This document shows positions 22,140 to 36,093 of a stretch of DNA of 64,000 nucleotides, piece by piece. The stretch comes from Cycas panzhihuaensis (lineage: Eukaryota > Cycadophyta): the NCBI GenBank assembly GCA_023213395.1, contig CM041465.1:97843741-97907740 (forward strand). The letters run 5' to 3'. The notes below the pieces were generated by a model. That model was not told the DNA's origin. It did not search any database and saw only the letters and a program-made list of their open reading frames with translations. The translations under genes were made by a program, and so were the position numbers. Numbering within the stretch: the stretch's first letter is position 1; each line of letters starts with the position of its first letter.

Positions 22140-24158
22140 TTATAGCTTTCAGCAAGTTTATCTTCAGATTATAGCATCCTCCTAAGGACCCCCTATAAGC
22201 ATATTAGATCTACCATTTCTTGTTATTTTCAGTGGCAAGCATGCCTCCTACATAGCCCAACAGGTATTTTTCCTCTATTGTTCCATATCTTTCATTTGGA
22301 TTATCTTATAAAAGGTTAGATCTTTGAGCATATCATTCCTTTCATTATTTTCTAGTGCATACAGGAGGCACTCCTCCATTCCTATTTTTCCTACCCTCTT
22401 CATCTCCCTATCCTCTCCTAGTTTTTTCTAAGGAGGTTACAGGAGAGGACCCACAAAGAGTGAGTGAAAGGAGCCAAGGTGGGTTCTGTACCCACTAGGC
22501 CTACTCCTCAAGGGTAAACCCCTTCTCCTCTTTCCTTTCCTCCACTTGTACCTCTCTTGTGTTGCTAGGGAGTCTCTGGGATTTGGCCTGTGATGGATAT
22601 CAGTATATGCAGCCCTTGTTGCGTTGTTTCTAGGCCTGCACACCTCTCTTTGGCAGCACTACCAGCCCCTAAATGGTGTCCCTCATTCATCCTGGGTTCT
22701 GGTTTATCCAATGTTACAATTTGTTGCACGTAGCATATTTGTAACATAGGCAACTTTTACAAACCTCGTAATGTTTGTTTCCTTTACTGTCCACTACCAA
22801 TAGACTGTCCTAATATGTTTTACCCTATGTCTAAGGGCAGCGTGGAGGTGTACTTGTTGGAGGATTATCCATTCTGAGGCTAACCTCCCCTTACCTTGGC
22901 TTGTGTTGTTGGTTTTTCTTAGGAGATTATAGAGTTACTTTTGGTGGAAGATTACATAACTTGAAACATTCTAACTTGTAACATTTCAGTATTTTACTAT
23001 TACATATACATGCATATATTTGTTTTGTAGATTGGCAACCCCTTGGGAAAGGGTAAGGAACTTTGTAATTGTAAGTTTGTTGTGCCATTTGTAGAGAAAG
23101 ATAAATGACAGCAATCTAGGTGTGTTCTTTGGCCTCTTTTTCTTTGGTTATTCTAGCCTTTATATAGTTCCTTTTTCTTTTACGTTTTCTTGCTTCTTTC
23201 TTTTCATTTTTAGGGGAGGTAAGGAAACCCCTACGCTACTCACATGACAGGAAAGGGGAAAAGAGGGAACGGGTGTAGTGCAAGGTGGAGATCACATTTC
23301 AGCTACATCGCTCTTCCAAGTACGTCACTTTTATTTTGTTGGTCTTTTCTTACTTCTTTTGCCTTGTATGTTTGCTTGAAAAGACATAAGGGAATGAAGT
23401 AAAAGGGAACCGATTCGCATCATCATGTTGCACATTAGTTCACATTTTAGGAAAGAGCATCCATTGAGGGTTATCCCCTTTCCTCTTTCATTTAATTGCA
23501 TTGTCAAGAACTTTGTATGATATTTTGGTTTGTTTCTTTGTTTCTCCTTCCCTTATTTGAAATGAAATAAGAGTGAGGATTTGTTGTTGAGAGAGAAAGT
23601 ATATTTATTGCTCTTTGCTTTGTATACCTCTCATTTACACATACATATAACTAGCCTCCCCCCATTGTTGCATATAAAGGTTAAATCCTCTTATATGTAG
23701 AGTGGTGGGAATCCTTTCTGCCACCACTCCTTATCCATCCCACTTTCCCGCTAGGTGGACTAGTTCTTAAAGGATCTGTCTCCTAAGATCTCCCTTTTTA
23801 CCTCATCATACCTATACATACCTCACCTACATCCCTTAGCTTCCTTTCCATGAGGATCCACTCCGTCATTGGGTCTTGCCTTTCTCTTCTGGCCATACAA
23901 GGGCAGGAAGACCCTTAATTTGAGGTTACTCGGGCAACCAAGGACATCCCTCACTTTCATTCCCTTTCAAAGTCACAAGTCAAGTTACCTAGAGGAAGTT
24001 GTGCACCATTCATGGCTCCTGATCCTGCATCTGACACACGGATGCCCTATGTGGGTGCTTTCTTATACTTAATAGTTTGATCCCTTTGTTCTGGAACTTT
24101 CTATCGATAGTCTTAATCCCAACTTGGTGTAGTTACCATTCCCATAGATGCGATTCCA
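22140..24158 (+). repeat. Outer element 5' LTR, part 2
   Basis: Continuation of 6554-7491 after E2. Aligns with 56475-58495. Ends CGATTCCA at 24158. Contains the donor-like GGGGAG|GTAAGG at 23218/23219. Small ORFs here (for example 23869-24072) are not conserved as protein. Confidence 0.88.
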
Positions 24159-24159
24159 C

Positions 24160-24178
24160 TAGCGACCATATTGGGGAC
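24160..24178 (+). other. Outer element primer-binding-site-like sequence
   Basis: TAGCGACCATATTGGGGAC one base after the LTR; see the E3 version beginning TGG at 31583. Confidence 0.6.
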
Positions 24179-24413
24179 CCACCAGTAAGGGAATTAGTCT
24201 TTTTCCCTTTCTTGTTGGTGCTACTACCTCTTAGTAGCTTTCTCTTTTGATCTTATTGGGTAGTCCCTAACACGTGCACTACCTTGTTTCTCTCTTCTTC
24301 AGTGCATAAGCAAGAATTGCTTGCGACGATTCTTACATCGCTTACGAGGCCTACCTTCGTTGTTGGAAGAGCCCTTATATCATTCCTATCCTGCATCAGA
24401 TCCAGATCCAATC

Positions 24414-27400
24414 ATGGAGGGATCACTTTTGGATTGGGCATACCACACTTATGTGTCTGATTCCCTAGAGCCACCTACTTCCTTCCAAGGGTCCGCCCAA
24501 GGAAGTGAAGATCCTATTTATTATCTGAGTGACCAACCGCACCCCTAATCTCACCATTCCTCTGCTCACGGAGTAGAACCTTCATCTCTTTTAGAATTTT
24601 GCCACCCCCATGGAAATTCTCATGAGGACCATCCTATGTGATCCACCTCATATGAGGCTCCTTCCACCTCTTACAATTAGGCAGATACCCCTCCTGCTAA
24701 TGTAGTAGAAGCCTTGATCCAATGTTTCCAAGCCGCTCGTCTCCAACTACACCCAAAGTGGTTTGAGAATGTCTTGCGAAGTGTTGTCCCCCCTTCTTCT
24801 ACATCTCCTTCACCTCGCTTATCTCGTTCAGTTGCTTTACCCATGATGAACCTGCCTTTTACATCTTCTTCTTCTCCCCATGATGTATGTTTCTCGGGGA
24901 CCACTCAGGGCATGTCATCTTCCCAACTCGGGTTGAGCATGCCCCCGGTTAGTCAAACCACTAGTCCTCCTCCCACCATTGTCTATCCACCTACTAGACC
25001 TAGGGGACTCATGTGTCCCCCTACTTTTAGTCATGTGGGGTCTGTCCCTACATAATCCCAATACCAACCTAGGGACCCTTCTCTCTACCTACCTTCTAGT
25101 TACACTACTTTACCATGGGGGCATGGCAAAGGGAACTCTCTGCCTACTTATGGGGTGGACCCTCTACATCCTTATGGAGTCGCGCCACCCATAAGTGGCC
25201 CATATGGGCAGAATCTGGTCCCTCTCCCCTCCTTTCTGCCATCTTGTATGGAACTTTACATCACACCTTTACAAGGAGTGTCAACTCCTTCCCAAAGCAC
25301 TTTCCCTCAAGCTCCTTTTCAACAAGGAGTGCTCTCTCTAGGAGGGATGGGTATGTCAAACCTGTCCGCTCCCATGCAGGTTTCTTTGAATATGGAATTC
25401 ACACCTCCTTACTGAGCGGTAGGAGGACAACATCCTCTTTTGAACCAAACCCTCCAAGGAGGATTTGGGTAAACCTACCCTCCATCATTTCCAACTTTTG
25501 TTGGCCCTATGGTCCAGTCAAGGGTATATCCCTTTATGGACTATTAGTCAACCCCTTTATCCATTGGGGCGTTAAGAACTAACTTATCGCCTCACCCTCT
25601 TGAAGTCCCCAAATTTGATGGGACTTCGTCACAAGACCCAACAGAGCATGTCTATGGCATGCATTGACTACTGGGCTTACAACCATATCCTCATGAAACT
25701 ATTTCTATAGTCTCTTCAAGGCGATGCCCTCAAATGGTTTTATTGCCCATCCGTGCATTCTATCTTCTCATTCGAGCAGCTCGTGGATGAGTTCATCAAC
25801 TACTTTGACACGGAACGCCCATTTGAGAGTGGAATGAAATCTCTTTTATCACTTAAACAAGCTCACGATAAAATGAATCATGACTTTGTGCGGTGTTTCC
25901 ATGATCTTCTTCATTCCACTAAGGCTACTTTGCCTGGGGAGTTGAAGAGGGACCTTTTTGTCAATGCCCTTCACCTAGAAGTCCATGTAGAAGTCCTTAA
26001 GATGGGGGCAACTACATCTGACTCCACTATAGTGAACTGCTTAGCACTTGAGGCTATTAAGATCTAAGCTGGACTCAAGAAGCCTCCAAAGTCCTCACAA
26101 TGACGTGAGGCCCCACCACCATCAACAGAAACCAAAACTCAACAACCCACTAGGTCTTCTTTCTATTCTACCGAGAAGACCCTAGACCCTCTTACTTTAG
26201 CCATACATTTATTTGAACATACTATGAAGGAGCTCAAGCTTCAGGCTCCTCAATCTTCCACGTCTAATAAGCCAGTTTACTAGGCTTCACAAGCTGCTCC
26301 TTCCAAGGGTGGCAACACCTAATCCTCTCAAGTGAGGAAACTTGACTCCTCCCTTGAGAAGAAGTGGTGCTCCATCCATGGGAAGTGCTTCCATGATGAT
26401 TCATGATGTCAGGCATAGAATCCTAAGGCTACCTCGCAATGCAACTCTTCCTCCAAACGGGCATCTAAACCCAACCTAGACTAGCCCATTCATAGAGATC
26501 CCTTCCCCAAATATGGGGAACGTAATCACAACCCCCAGTAGAAGAATAATTGGAACCGAGGAAGGTCTCTAAACCCTCACCCTTCACAAGCTAAAGGGAA
26601 GGGTGTAAGGAATTTATCATCTTCTTTGGGTTCCCCTAATCGACATACCCCTTCACCTTCGTGATCCAAGAATAGAGGAAAGAAGGTTGTTTAATTGCTT
26701 AAGGCCACCCCATTGTATGCCTTAACCCAGTCTCAAGTGATCAAAGAGATGAACGGTGCCTCTTCATCCACATCTTATCCTAATCCTCTTCGGGAAGCCC
26801 CTGCACTCCCTAAGATCGTTCCTGTATACCCCAGTCATTATGACTTTCAAAGGGCCCTTCCCCAACCCACTATGAAGGGGAAGCCTTTCCCCGTCATTGA
26901 TGAGCTTCATACCATGGCTGCTAGAATGTCTCTAATGGACGTCTTAAGGAGCTATCCTAAACAACACACACTACTCTTAGAGGCTTTAGGATTAGGTGAC
27001 ATGCCTGTTCACACCTTAGGCATCACCTCGAGTCGTGAGCCTATCATCTCCTTTGATCCTAAGGATCTTCCCCCTGCTAATGAAAGGAAGCACTAATGGC
27101 ATTTACCTTTCACTATTACTATCAATACTCCAAATTATACCTTACGAAGAACCATTGTTAATAATGGTTCTTCTATTAATGCCATGCCCTTGCACATTAT
27201 GCAAGAGCTTGGTGTATTAGCTTTAGAACCAGTTCCATGGCAGTGCCAAGGTAACAATGGTAGTGAAAAGACACCCTTGGGATCAGTGTCTATCTCACTT
27301 ATTCTTGAGGAGAAGACTATCCTCGTTGATATTATAGTCCTTGACATTGACGTCGACTATAATCTGTTGTTGGGACTCCCATGGCTCAATCAGATGGGGG

Positions 27401-28817
27401 TCATGTATTCATCTTATTGGGAGCAACTTAAATTCATCCACGAAGGGCTAATAAAAGTCATCTCTCAGGAGCTTCCTCCCATTAAACAACCACATCAATC
27501 CCACCAAGCAGGTCATGGCCAAGTGAAAGGCGACAAAGGCCTTTCTACCTATGCCTCTTCTTGTTCTATTTACATCCATGACTCATCTATTTTAGAAGAA
27601 GACCCTTTATCCTCTTCTTCCAACCTCACGCGTTTTACCCTTATTGGTGTCGAAAGTTATAGATACCTCACCATACTTAGTGACGATGAGTCTAATGGCG
27701 AGGATAAGGATCTTCCTCATCCCATTTCCCTTCTGGGCACAAGTAGGGGGCGCCTCCTTCATTCTTGATCCTACTCTAGAACCTCTATAGTTGGAGAGAC
27801 TAGTTCTCCTCTTATGTCTCATGTCATCGCCCTTGTTGATCAGGTGTTCCTTGAGTCTCCTCCTTTATTATCACGCATAGGTAATGAGGTTAGAGAGCCT
27901 CCTATTTTCCCTCATGGGGGACCTTTTCCTAGCTCTTTCAGGGAGCCTGTCGGGTATTCTGAGTAACGTGATGACCACCATGGTCCTGTTGTCTCTACTT
28001 CTCTTCATTCTTCATCTTCTTGAAGTATGGTCATCCATGGGGTGGACTACTTTGAGAATGGCGAAGCCTTGCTTGAGCACTTAGCGAGCTCCATGCCCAA
28101 CCTTCCTTCTGGTCACCATAGGCTTGGCTATCATAAGGACTTAGCTATTGGGTCTTCTCTCGCTGACCCAAATCCATCCCCTGTTCCATCCCTTCCTGTT
28201 GATCTAGCCCCCCTCCATTTTGAGGAGGGGAATGCCATGTGCATGGGGGCAACCCAAGACATAGTCCTTACCCTAGGCAAAGTCATTAAGGTAGGTGTAG
28301 AATGCTCTCCTAATGAAGTTAAGGAGTATACCCTTCTATTCCAGGAGTTTTAGGATGTTTTTGTATGGGACTACTATGATATGAAAGGAATTGATCCTTT
28401 AATCATGACCCACAATCTTACCACTATTCCTGACACTTGCCCCGTGCGTCAGAAGTAATGCCCTCTTCACCCTAAGCTCTCAACTATTGTTAAAATAAAA
28501 GTTGAAAAACTCCTAAATGCAGGATTGATCACTTCCATCGACTACCCTAAATGGGTATCTAATATTATCCCCATTGCTAAAAAGAACGAAACGATCTAGA
28601 TATGCATTGATTTCCATGACATTAATAATGTATGTCCTAAAGATAATTTCCCACTTTCCTTTATTGATCAGATCATCGATCGAGCCACCAGTTTCGAAGT
28701 CATGTCCTTAATAGACAGCTTCTCTGATTACAACCAAATTTAAATCTCTCCTAAAGACCATCATAAGATGGCATTCACCACTCTGTGGGGTACCTGCACC
28801 GATAAGGTGATGCCTTT
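24414..28817 (+). pseudogene. Outer gag-protease-RT, N-terminal part
   Basis: ATG at 24414 (MEGSLLDWAYH). A Pro/Ser-rich N-terminal gag runs to about 25560, then capsid (VPKFDGTSSQD at about 25600; SIFSFEQLVDEFINYFDTERPFES at 25757 onward). An 11-bp deletion at about 25651 relative to E2/E3 shifts the frame. A knuckle-like WCSIHGKCFHDDS is near 26368. The retropepsin region at 27100-27480 has VNNGSS, where E2 and E3 keep VDNGS, so the catalytic Asp is lost. The linker at 27500-28020 is followed by RT from about 28350: FVWDYYDM, KVEKLLNAGLI, INNVCPKDNFPLSFIDQIID, SLIDSFSDYNQI, HHKMAFTT. RT stops at VMPF, where E3 is inserted. Continues at 42815. Multiple stops. Confidence 0.87.
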
Positions 28818-31581
28818 TGTTTCCCAGCTTCTGGGAATGGATACCGAGTGGTTGACTCAGGTAAGTATAGGTATGTTTCTTACCTTATTATTAGTTTCTT
28901 TTGTGAGGAGTATTTGCTTGCATGCTATGTCTTCATAGATGGTTTATGTCATCTACACCTATCTAGCCTATGATGACTATAGCGGGGGCACACTCCCAGC
29001 GAGTGTGGCACCCTGGTGGTTGCATCACTTCCCACAATCTGCCCTGCTCCCCTTAAGACTCACTTGATTTATGTAATGTTCGCTCACATGTTGATTCATT
29101 ACCATTTGGCCTCCTTATTGTACCTTTGAGTCCCATGATTACCTTTATTGTGGCTTTTGGCATGTTGCTTGCCCCTGGGTAGGTGGGCCTGTCCCCCTGT
29201 TGGCCTCCTAGCACATTGGTCCATAGCCCTAGCTAGTTGTTTAGGCCAATTTTATCTTATGGTCCTACACCATAGCAAATTTTATGGTACCACGAAGTTT
29301 ACCATGGTACCGCGAAGTTTCCCGCAGTGCGGTTGTTATAACTTATTTTTTTAAACCACCATGGCAATTCACGCTACAAAATTGCCACATGTCTCTCGAC
29401 CCAACTCAGCGCCAGCCGAGCCATAATTGCTTGATTAGGGTTGGGGCTGAGTATTTAAGCCCATCTCAACTCCTTTTTAGGATCTTTTGGCTCTCTTTTG
29501 AAGGATCACCAAGGAAGAATACCCTTCTGTTTGCTATCTTCTACTGCTCTGCTATCTTTCCAGGACCTGCAACCACTCTTTAGCACCCAGCTCTCCTTTG
29601 CTTCACTGTGACATCTTCATAGCTCATTACACGCCTTGGAGAGGGCCTCCTTGATGAGTTTCCAGGGTCTCCTTGCCCAGGAAGTCACCAAGTGGTCCTA
29701 GAAGTAGGATTTCCTCTAGCCATCTTAATAGGGGCTCCATACCTGCTACACTCTAGCTTTTCCTCAGATTTTCTAGCCTCTTCTTAGCAGGCTTTTACAG
29801 AGGCAAATGCCTCCCATTTTCTCTAAAGGTATTTATTGGTTTAAAGTCTTTCCTTTATCCAGTTTATGCCCAGTTTTATATGTTTTACACTAGCTTATCA
29901 CATCTTGTTTTAAGGGTTGTTTCTTACCTTTCCCTTGGACTTTTTTCTCTGCTATTTAGGCCTCTTTTCCTACGTTTCACGCCCAGGACAGCGGCCAAAG
30001 AGAGCTCCATAAGGTTTGGGATAGAACTGGGTAGATTCCATACCACCTTCACGCTCCCTAAGAGGCTCCTGCCCTCCAAACCTTCCTCTTTGACCATGTG
30101 CTGTCCCCGGGGTGGGGCAAGGGATTAGTAGGCTATTTCTAGCCACTGAAATCAATGTTTGCACCTATTGCAATGTTGGTTTGCTGGCTCATTTCCCTCA
30201 TCCGGGTAATGCATGAGCCCTGGTCACTCTTCTTGGCTCAACCCTTCTCTCAACAGCCTGATTTGCTCCCCATAACACTCTAGCTCATTGAGGGTTTCTT
30301 TGGGCTCTTTTTTATGCCTTTCTTTGATTCTAGCCGACCATCTGACCATACCCTCGCTGCCTTGTGGCTTCTTAAGGGAGGGTAGGGTTGCTCTTTGTGG
30401 GAGGTATACCACTCCGAGGCTTACCTATCTACTTACCGTTCATTTGAGTAGTTTTTACCATTATTTGTTGATGCAGCCTTGTGATTCATGAATACTAATA
30501 TATATGTATAAAGACTTGTTTTTGGTATATGTACACATGTGTTATTAGGACTCCACTTTATGTAGCTAACCTCCTTTCTCTAGAAAGAGATATTTGTACT
30601 TACTTACAGGTATATAGAGGACATAAGGGATTTCCCCCTTTTCTCTCTTACAAGTAAGTGTGTTTGCTCATATTTTATTATAGCATCTCATTTGCTGCCA
30701 TCACTTTCCTTTTTTTTCTTTCTTGGCACTCTAGTGTCGCTTCTGGGGAAGGTAAGGAAGCCCCACGCTTCGCCCTACTGCGACCCCTCTTTCGTCGTGC
30801 TTTGTGAAGCGATTTGGGACACCTTGTAGGAGCATTGCCACTTTGATTTTGTCTTCACTTCGGGTATGTGCTCTCACTTCATTTCATTTTCTTTCCTTTA
30901 GAAGATTTTGCATGGTAGTAATTAGACCACTTAAAAGGAAAAAGGAAATCGACTCTCTCTTTTGGTTTACATTCCATTTGTTATATTTTATATACTATAT
31001 CTATCATAGGAAAAGGTTTTAGGAAGTTCTTCCCTCCAACCTTTCCCTTCAGCTTGTAAACTTTGCCCTTGCCCTCTTGGCTTGTCATACTTGGTTTAGT
31101 TTTCTTGCGTGTATCCTAGCATCCTCTTTTCTCTTTATTGCTCTTTTAAAGGGGGGGAACTCTTGATCGATTGATCATTCTCGCTCCCTTCATCCTCCCT
31201 TGGTTTTCTTCCGCCTAACTAGAGAACTGAGAAGACCTTAACCATAGGCTATTCACCTACTTTGCCTTTGCTCGTTTCCCTCCGCTATAGGGAAACCTTC
31301 AAGGGATTCTCTCCCTTCCCTTCCGGCCATCTAAGGGTGGGAGGATTCTTCTCTAGGATCTATCTAGGCTACTCTTCTACCTCCCTTCTTCCTAGTTGAA
31401 GTGGGGAACCACCTTTAGGTAGTTGGGTACCATCCATAAGTCCCAAACTTGCACTCCGGCGTATGGGGCACCCTACGTGGTACTTGCCTTGCTTGCAGGT
31501 TCCTATCTGCACTCAATAGTGCCATTAATCATCCTCGCTATCCCTACGTAGCTAGGTGGTTATCCTGTAGATGCGCATCCA
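28818..31581 (+). repeat. E3 5' LTR
   Basis: 2764 bp, TGTTTCCCAGC to GCATCCA. Donor-like CAG|GTAAGT at 28860/28861 and acceptor-like end at 28966. TATA-like TATTTAAG at 29452-29459. Donor-like GAAG|GTAAGG at 30751/30752. Partner at 40044-42809, differing mostly by transitions. Confidence 0.93.
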
Positions 31582-31582
31582 C

Positions 31583-31601
31583 TGGTGACCATATTGGGGA
31601 C
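31583..31601 (+). other. E3 primer-binding site
   Basis: TGGTGACCATATTGGGGAC one base after the LTR end, starting with the TGG that pairs with tRNA CCA. It is the best preserved of the three copies. Confidence 0.68.
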
Positions 31602-31842
31602 TTGCCAGTAAGGGAGCTGGTCTTCATTCTTTTTCTGTTGGTATTACTACCTGCTTGTGGTTCCTCCCACTTCATTTCCTTCATTGGGTAGCCCCCAACG
31701 TGCACTCTTTGTCACCCTTTCTTTCTTCTAAAGTGTCAGTTAGCTTTGTATGTGACATTTTTCTCATCACTTATGTGGCTTACCTCCATTATTAGAAGAT
31801 CCTGGGTATCGTCCTCTTCCATCGTCGGATTTTGATTTGACT

Positions 31843-34800
31843 ATGGAGGGGTACCCTTCCGATTGGGCCTACCATGCATTTGCATTAGGAACTCACTAAT
31901 TCCTCGTGTCTATTCCAAGATCCACCCAAGAGGATGAAGATCCTCTTTTCTACCAAGATGACCAACATCACTCACTCAATATCCATCCTTCTACCCATGT
32001 GGTAGAAGACCTGCTTTCTCTTGACGTTCACCATTCAATTGGTGATTCTTATGAGGAACACCCTGAGGGGTCTACGTCATTTGGGGTCCCATCCACCTCT
32101 TATGGTCACGTAGATACCCCTCTCGCTGACATGGTTGAAGCTATTAGCAAGTGCTTTCGAGTGACTCGCGTTCAATTATGTCCCAGGTGGTTTGAAGATG
32201 TTCTACGTAGTGGAGCATCCTCCTTATCCGCTCCTTTGCCACCTTCTTCATCCGCACCTGCCCCTCCTACTACCAGTAACCCTTTCATGACTGCACATTC
32301 ATCCCGCCCCTTTCTTACACCAACCTTGGGGATGAATGTCACACCTTCCATCCCTCGCCATGGTCCTAGTTCTTTGGGACCTTCTCGTGGTATGTCTTTC
32401 CCTAAGTTGAAGGTTAGCATACCCTTTCCTAACCAAGCTAATGTGCCATCCCCTAATGTGGTGCATGCATTCCCTAGTAGCCCTGTTGGTTCTACTAACT
32501 CTTCAGCCACTAGTCATGTGGGACCTACTCCCACATACCCCTAAATCCAACCTCTTGGTCCTTCCTTTTACATACCCTCAGGTTGCACTTCTCAACCTTG
32601 GGGGTAGGGTAAAGGGAATAACATTTTAGCTTATGGTGTGGACCCCTATGGGTGGCCCATACGGGTAAAACTTGGTTCTACACCCTCCTTTCTTGCCATC
32701 TAGCGTAGTCTCTTTCGCTGCACCTTCACAAGGGAACCCAGCTTCCTTTCAAGGCGCTTATCCCTAAGCCCCCTTCTAGTAAGGGGCATTTCCTCAAGGA
32801 GGGATGGGTTTACCACCCCCATTCGTTTCTTGTTCACTACCTACTACATCATTCATTGATCCTATAGTCCAGGCAAGGGCACATCCCTTCATGGACTATA
32901 GATCAACACCACTATCTATTGAGGCATTAAGAACTAATCTACCGCCTCATCCTCCCGAAGTTCCTAGATTTAATGGGACTTCCTCGCAAGACCCAGTAGA
33001 ATACGTGTGTAGCTTTTCTATAGCATGTATAGATTACTGGGCTTATGACCATATATTGATGAAGCTATTTCTACGATCTTTACAGGGCGACATCCTTAAG
33101 TGGTTTTATCGCCTCCCTGCCCACTCTATCTTTTCATTCCAACAATTGGTGGATGAATTCATCACCTACTTCGATGTAACTCGTCCTTTCGAAAGCAGAA
33201 TGAAATCCCTTCTATCACTCAAACAAGGTCACGTTGAGATGAATCGTGACTTTGTACGATGATTCCATGACCTTCTTCACTCCACTAAGGCCATGTTGCC
33301 TGAGGAGTTGAAGAGAGACCTTTTCGTTAATGTGCTTCGTCCTGAAGTACATGTGGAAGTCCATAAAATGGAGGCAACCACCTGCGACTCTGCGATTGCA
33401 AAGTACTTAGTGTTAGAGGCTATTGAGATCCAGGCTAGACTCAAGAGGCCTCTCAAGTCCTCACAATGTCGTGAGGCACCTCCCTCAACCAAGGAAACTA
33501 AACCTTCACAACCTAATAGGTCTACTTCTCACTCGACTGAGAAGACCTTAGACCCCCTTACTTCTGCCATACGTTCATTTGAATGTACAATGAAGGAGCT
33601 TAAGCTTTAAGCCCCTTTATCTCCAACTTCTAACAAATAAATTCAATAAGCTTCTCAAGCTACTCCTCCTACGGGGGGGGGTAATACCCAGCCTTCTCAA
33701 GTAAGAAAAGCAGATCCTTCGAGTGAGAAGAAGTGATGTTCCATCCACGAGAAGTGCTTCCATGATGACTCGCGTTGTCGGGTGCAACACCCCTGTGATG
33801 CCCCACAACATGATTCATCTCCCAGGTGGGTCTCGAGGCCCAATCTTGATCAACCCATCCACAAGGATCCATTCCCCAAACATGGGGAGCGTGATCACAA
33901 TACTCAACAAAGAAACAACCAAAATTGGGGTAGATTCCTTAATTCTCGCCCTTCGCACGGTAGAGGGAAGGGTGCGCGAGATTCAGCATCCTCCTCGCGT
34001 TCCCCTGACCACCATGCTCCTTCACCTTCACAATCCCACAACAAGGGAAAGAAGGTTAACCAATTGCTTGAGACCACTCTATTGTATGCCTTAACCCAGT
34101 CTCAAGATACTAAAGAGGCAGTCGGTGCCTCTTCATCCACATCTCTCCTTGATCCTCTTCTGGAAACTTCTCTTCTGAAACACCCTGTGCTTCCCAAGAC
34201 TATTTCTGTATGCCCTAGCCATTACGATTTTTGAAGGGCACTTACCCAATCTACAAAGGAGAAGCCCTTCTCTATCGTTGATGAGCTTTACACCATCGTT
34301 GCGGGAATGTCCTTGATGGATGTCTTGAGAAGCTGCCCTGAGCAATGTGCTCTTCTTCTTGAAGATCTTAGCCAACAGGATGCTTCCATCCATGTGGTAG
34401 GTGCTACCTCCCATGGATCACCTGTTATCTCATTTGATCCCAGAGATCTCCCATCTCCCAGTAAGCGTGAGAAGCTTTTGCATTACCCATTTGTCATTAC
34501 CATTGGCACTCCTGATTTTATCATAAAGAGGACCATTGTAGATAATGGCTCTTCGGTTAATGCTATGCCTACACATATGCTCAAGGAGTTGGGCATAGTA
34601 GCTCTTAGGTCTGTCCCTTGAAAATGCCAAAGGTATGATGGAACTGAGAAGTCCCCTTTAGGGACAATCTCCCTTTCCCTCACCTTAGGAGGGAAAATTG
34701 TTTCTATCGAAGTTATTGTACTCAATATTGATGTGGAGTACAACCTCTTATTGGGCTGACCATGGCTCGACCAAATGGGAGTAATCTACTCCACTCGTTG

Positions 34801-35524
34801 GGGGCAACTTAAATTTATCCATGAAGGATGAGTTAAAGTTGTCGCTTGTGAGCCTATGCCATCTCACACCTCTCATCCAGCCTACCAGGCTATTTTCAAT
34901 GATGAAGATAGCGATCCTAAGAAGGCTACCCCTTTTGTGGGACCTTTGTTTTAGGAGACTGACCTTCATTAGTTGGACGCTATGGCATGTCATAAGCTAA
35001 ACCTAGTTAGGTTTGCCCCTATTGGTGTAGGTGGTTATAGTTACTTAGCCATCACGGGTGATTCTGAGTCGGATAGCGAGGGTTATGAGCCTTCAACTTG
35101 ACGCGTCACCCTGGTTTCATGAGCACCTAGGGGAATACCTCGATCAGATATTCCCACTCCTCTTCATTCCACATTGGCTCCTAAGCCGTTGGTCCTACAC
35201 CAGCCACTTATTTCACCTTCTCGGCCTCCTCGAGTGGTTTTACATAAGCGTTCGCGCTGACGAGCCACTCGTAGAGGTACGTCTTCTTCATGCTCTATAT
35301 CCTTACATAGCACTAGAGCCACTCCTACTCAGATGTAACCTTTCTATGTGATCCATCGTGTACCAGGTCCATTGCACTCATATGATTCTAATGATAATGA
35401 GTTTACTGGTAGGCCAAGCCACATTAGGCCTACCCTTCATCACCCATCTCCTACCCTACATGTGACTACCCCTACCCCTATGGAGTCTAGGCACACCTCT
35501 TTCTCTCTTTATACTCCGAAATGA
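31843..35524 (+). pseudogene. E3 gag-protease relic with basic tail
   Basis: ATG at 31843 (MEGYPSDWAYH). The best-preserved gag: 31906-32544 is an open Pro/Ser-rich stretch, and 32804-33262 carries the full capsid segment (VPRFNGTSSQDPVEYVCSF, ACIDYWAYDHILMKLFLRSL, GDILKWFYRLPAHSIFSF). A stop at 33262 is followed by ELKRDLFVNVLRPEVHVEV. A CCHC-like WCSIHEKCFHDDSRC is near 33740. Retropepsin (34480-34850) keeps IVDNGSSVNAMP, and LNIDVEYNLLLG follows. After the protease a tail of about 160 codons, rich in Arg/Ser/Pro, ends YTPK at 35524, directly before the post-integrase spacer. The tail is shared with E2 only. Confidence 0.85.
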
Positions 35525-36093
35525 GCCTAAATTACCATCTTAAGTTGTGCCCATTTCTCCCAGCTATGGGTGGAATGACAACTTAGGATGGCCTCTTCTG
35601 TTTCTTTCTAGTTCCTCCGATGGAACCCAAGTTCCCATGTTCTTTTGGGACTTTTGTCCTCCTATTTGGGTATCCCCCAGTTAGGACGATGCTCTGGAGA
35701 ATCGTTACTCCCCCTCTTGCTTGGTATTTCCTTTGCATATCTAGCTATGCTCCCATATGGACATGCGTGTCACCCTATTTCTGACCCCACATGTGTCTAT
35801 CACCTCTAATCATAGTGGTCATGTGTGCTCCTATTAAATATATAGACATGCATGAAAGGAAATGCGTGCATCACATAACAAAACATCTATATCATATACA
35901 CAGCATCACATATCAAAATGGGGTGCCAATTGCTCTATCTCTATATATACATAAAAATCATATGTCATATCGTACATATGGGAAGCTGGTGTCCTTGTAG
36001 GGGGGTTACAATCATATGACTCTATATATATAACCCCGTGGAGGCCCATGGTTTTCCCTGTCAAAAATTAGATACATGAGTACTATACTACTG
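35525..36093. other. E3 spacer between polyprotein relic and antisense gene
   Basis: Counterpart of 14460-15154. No coding signal. AT-rich short repeats at about 35880-35970. Confidence 0.5.
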
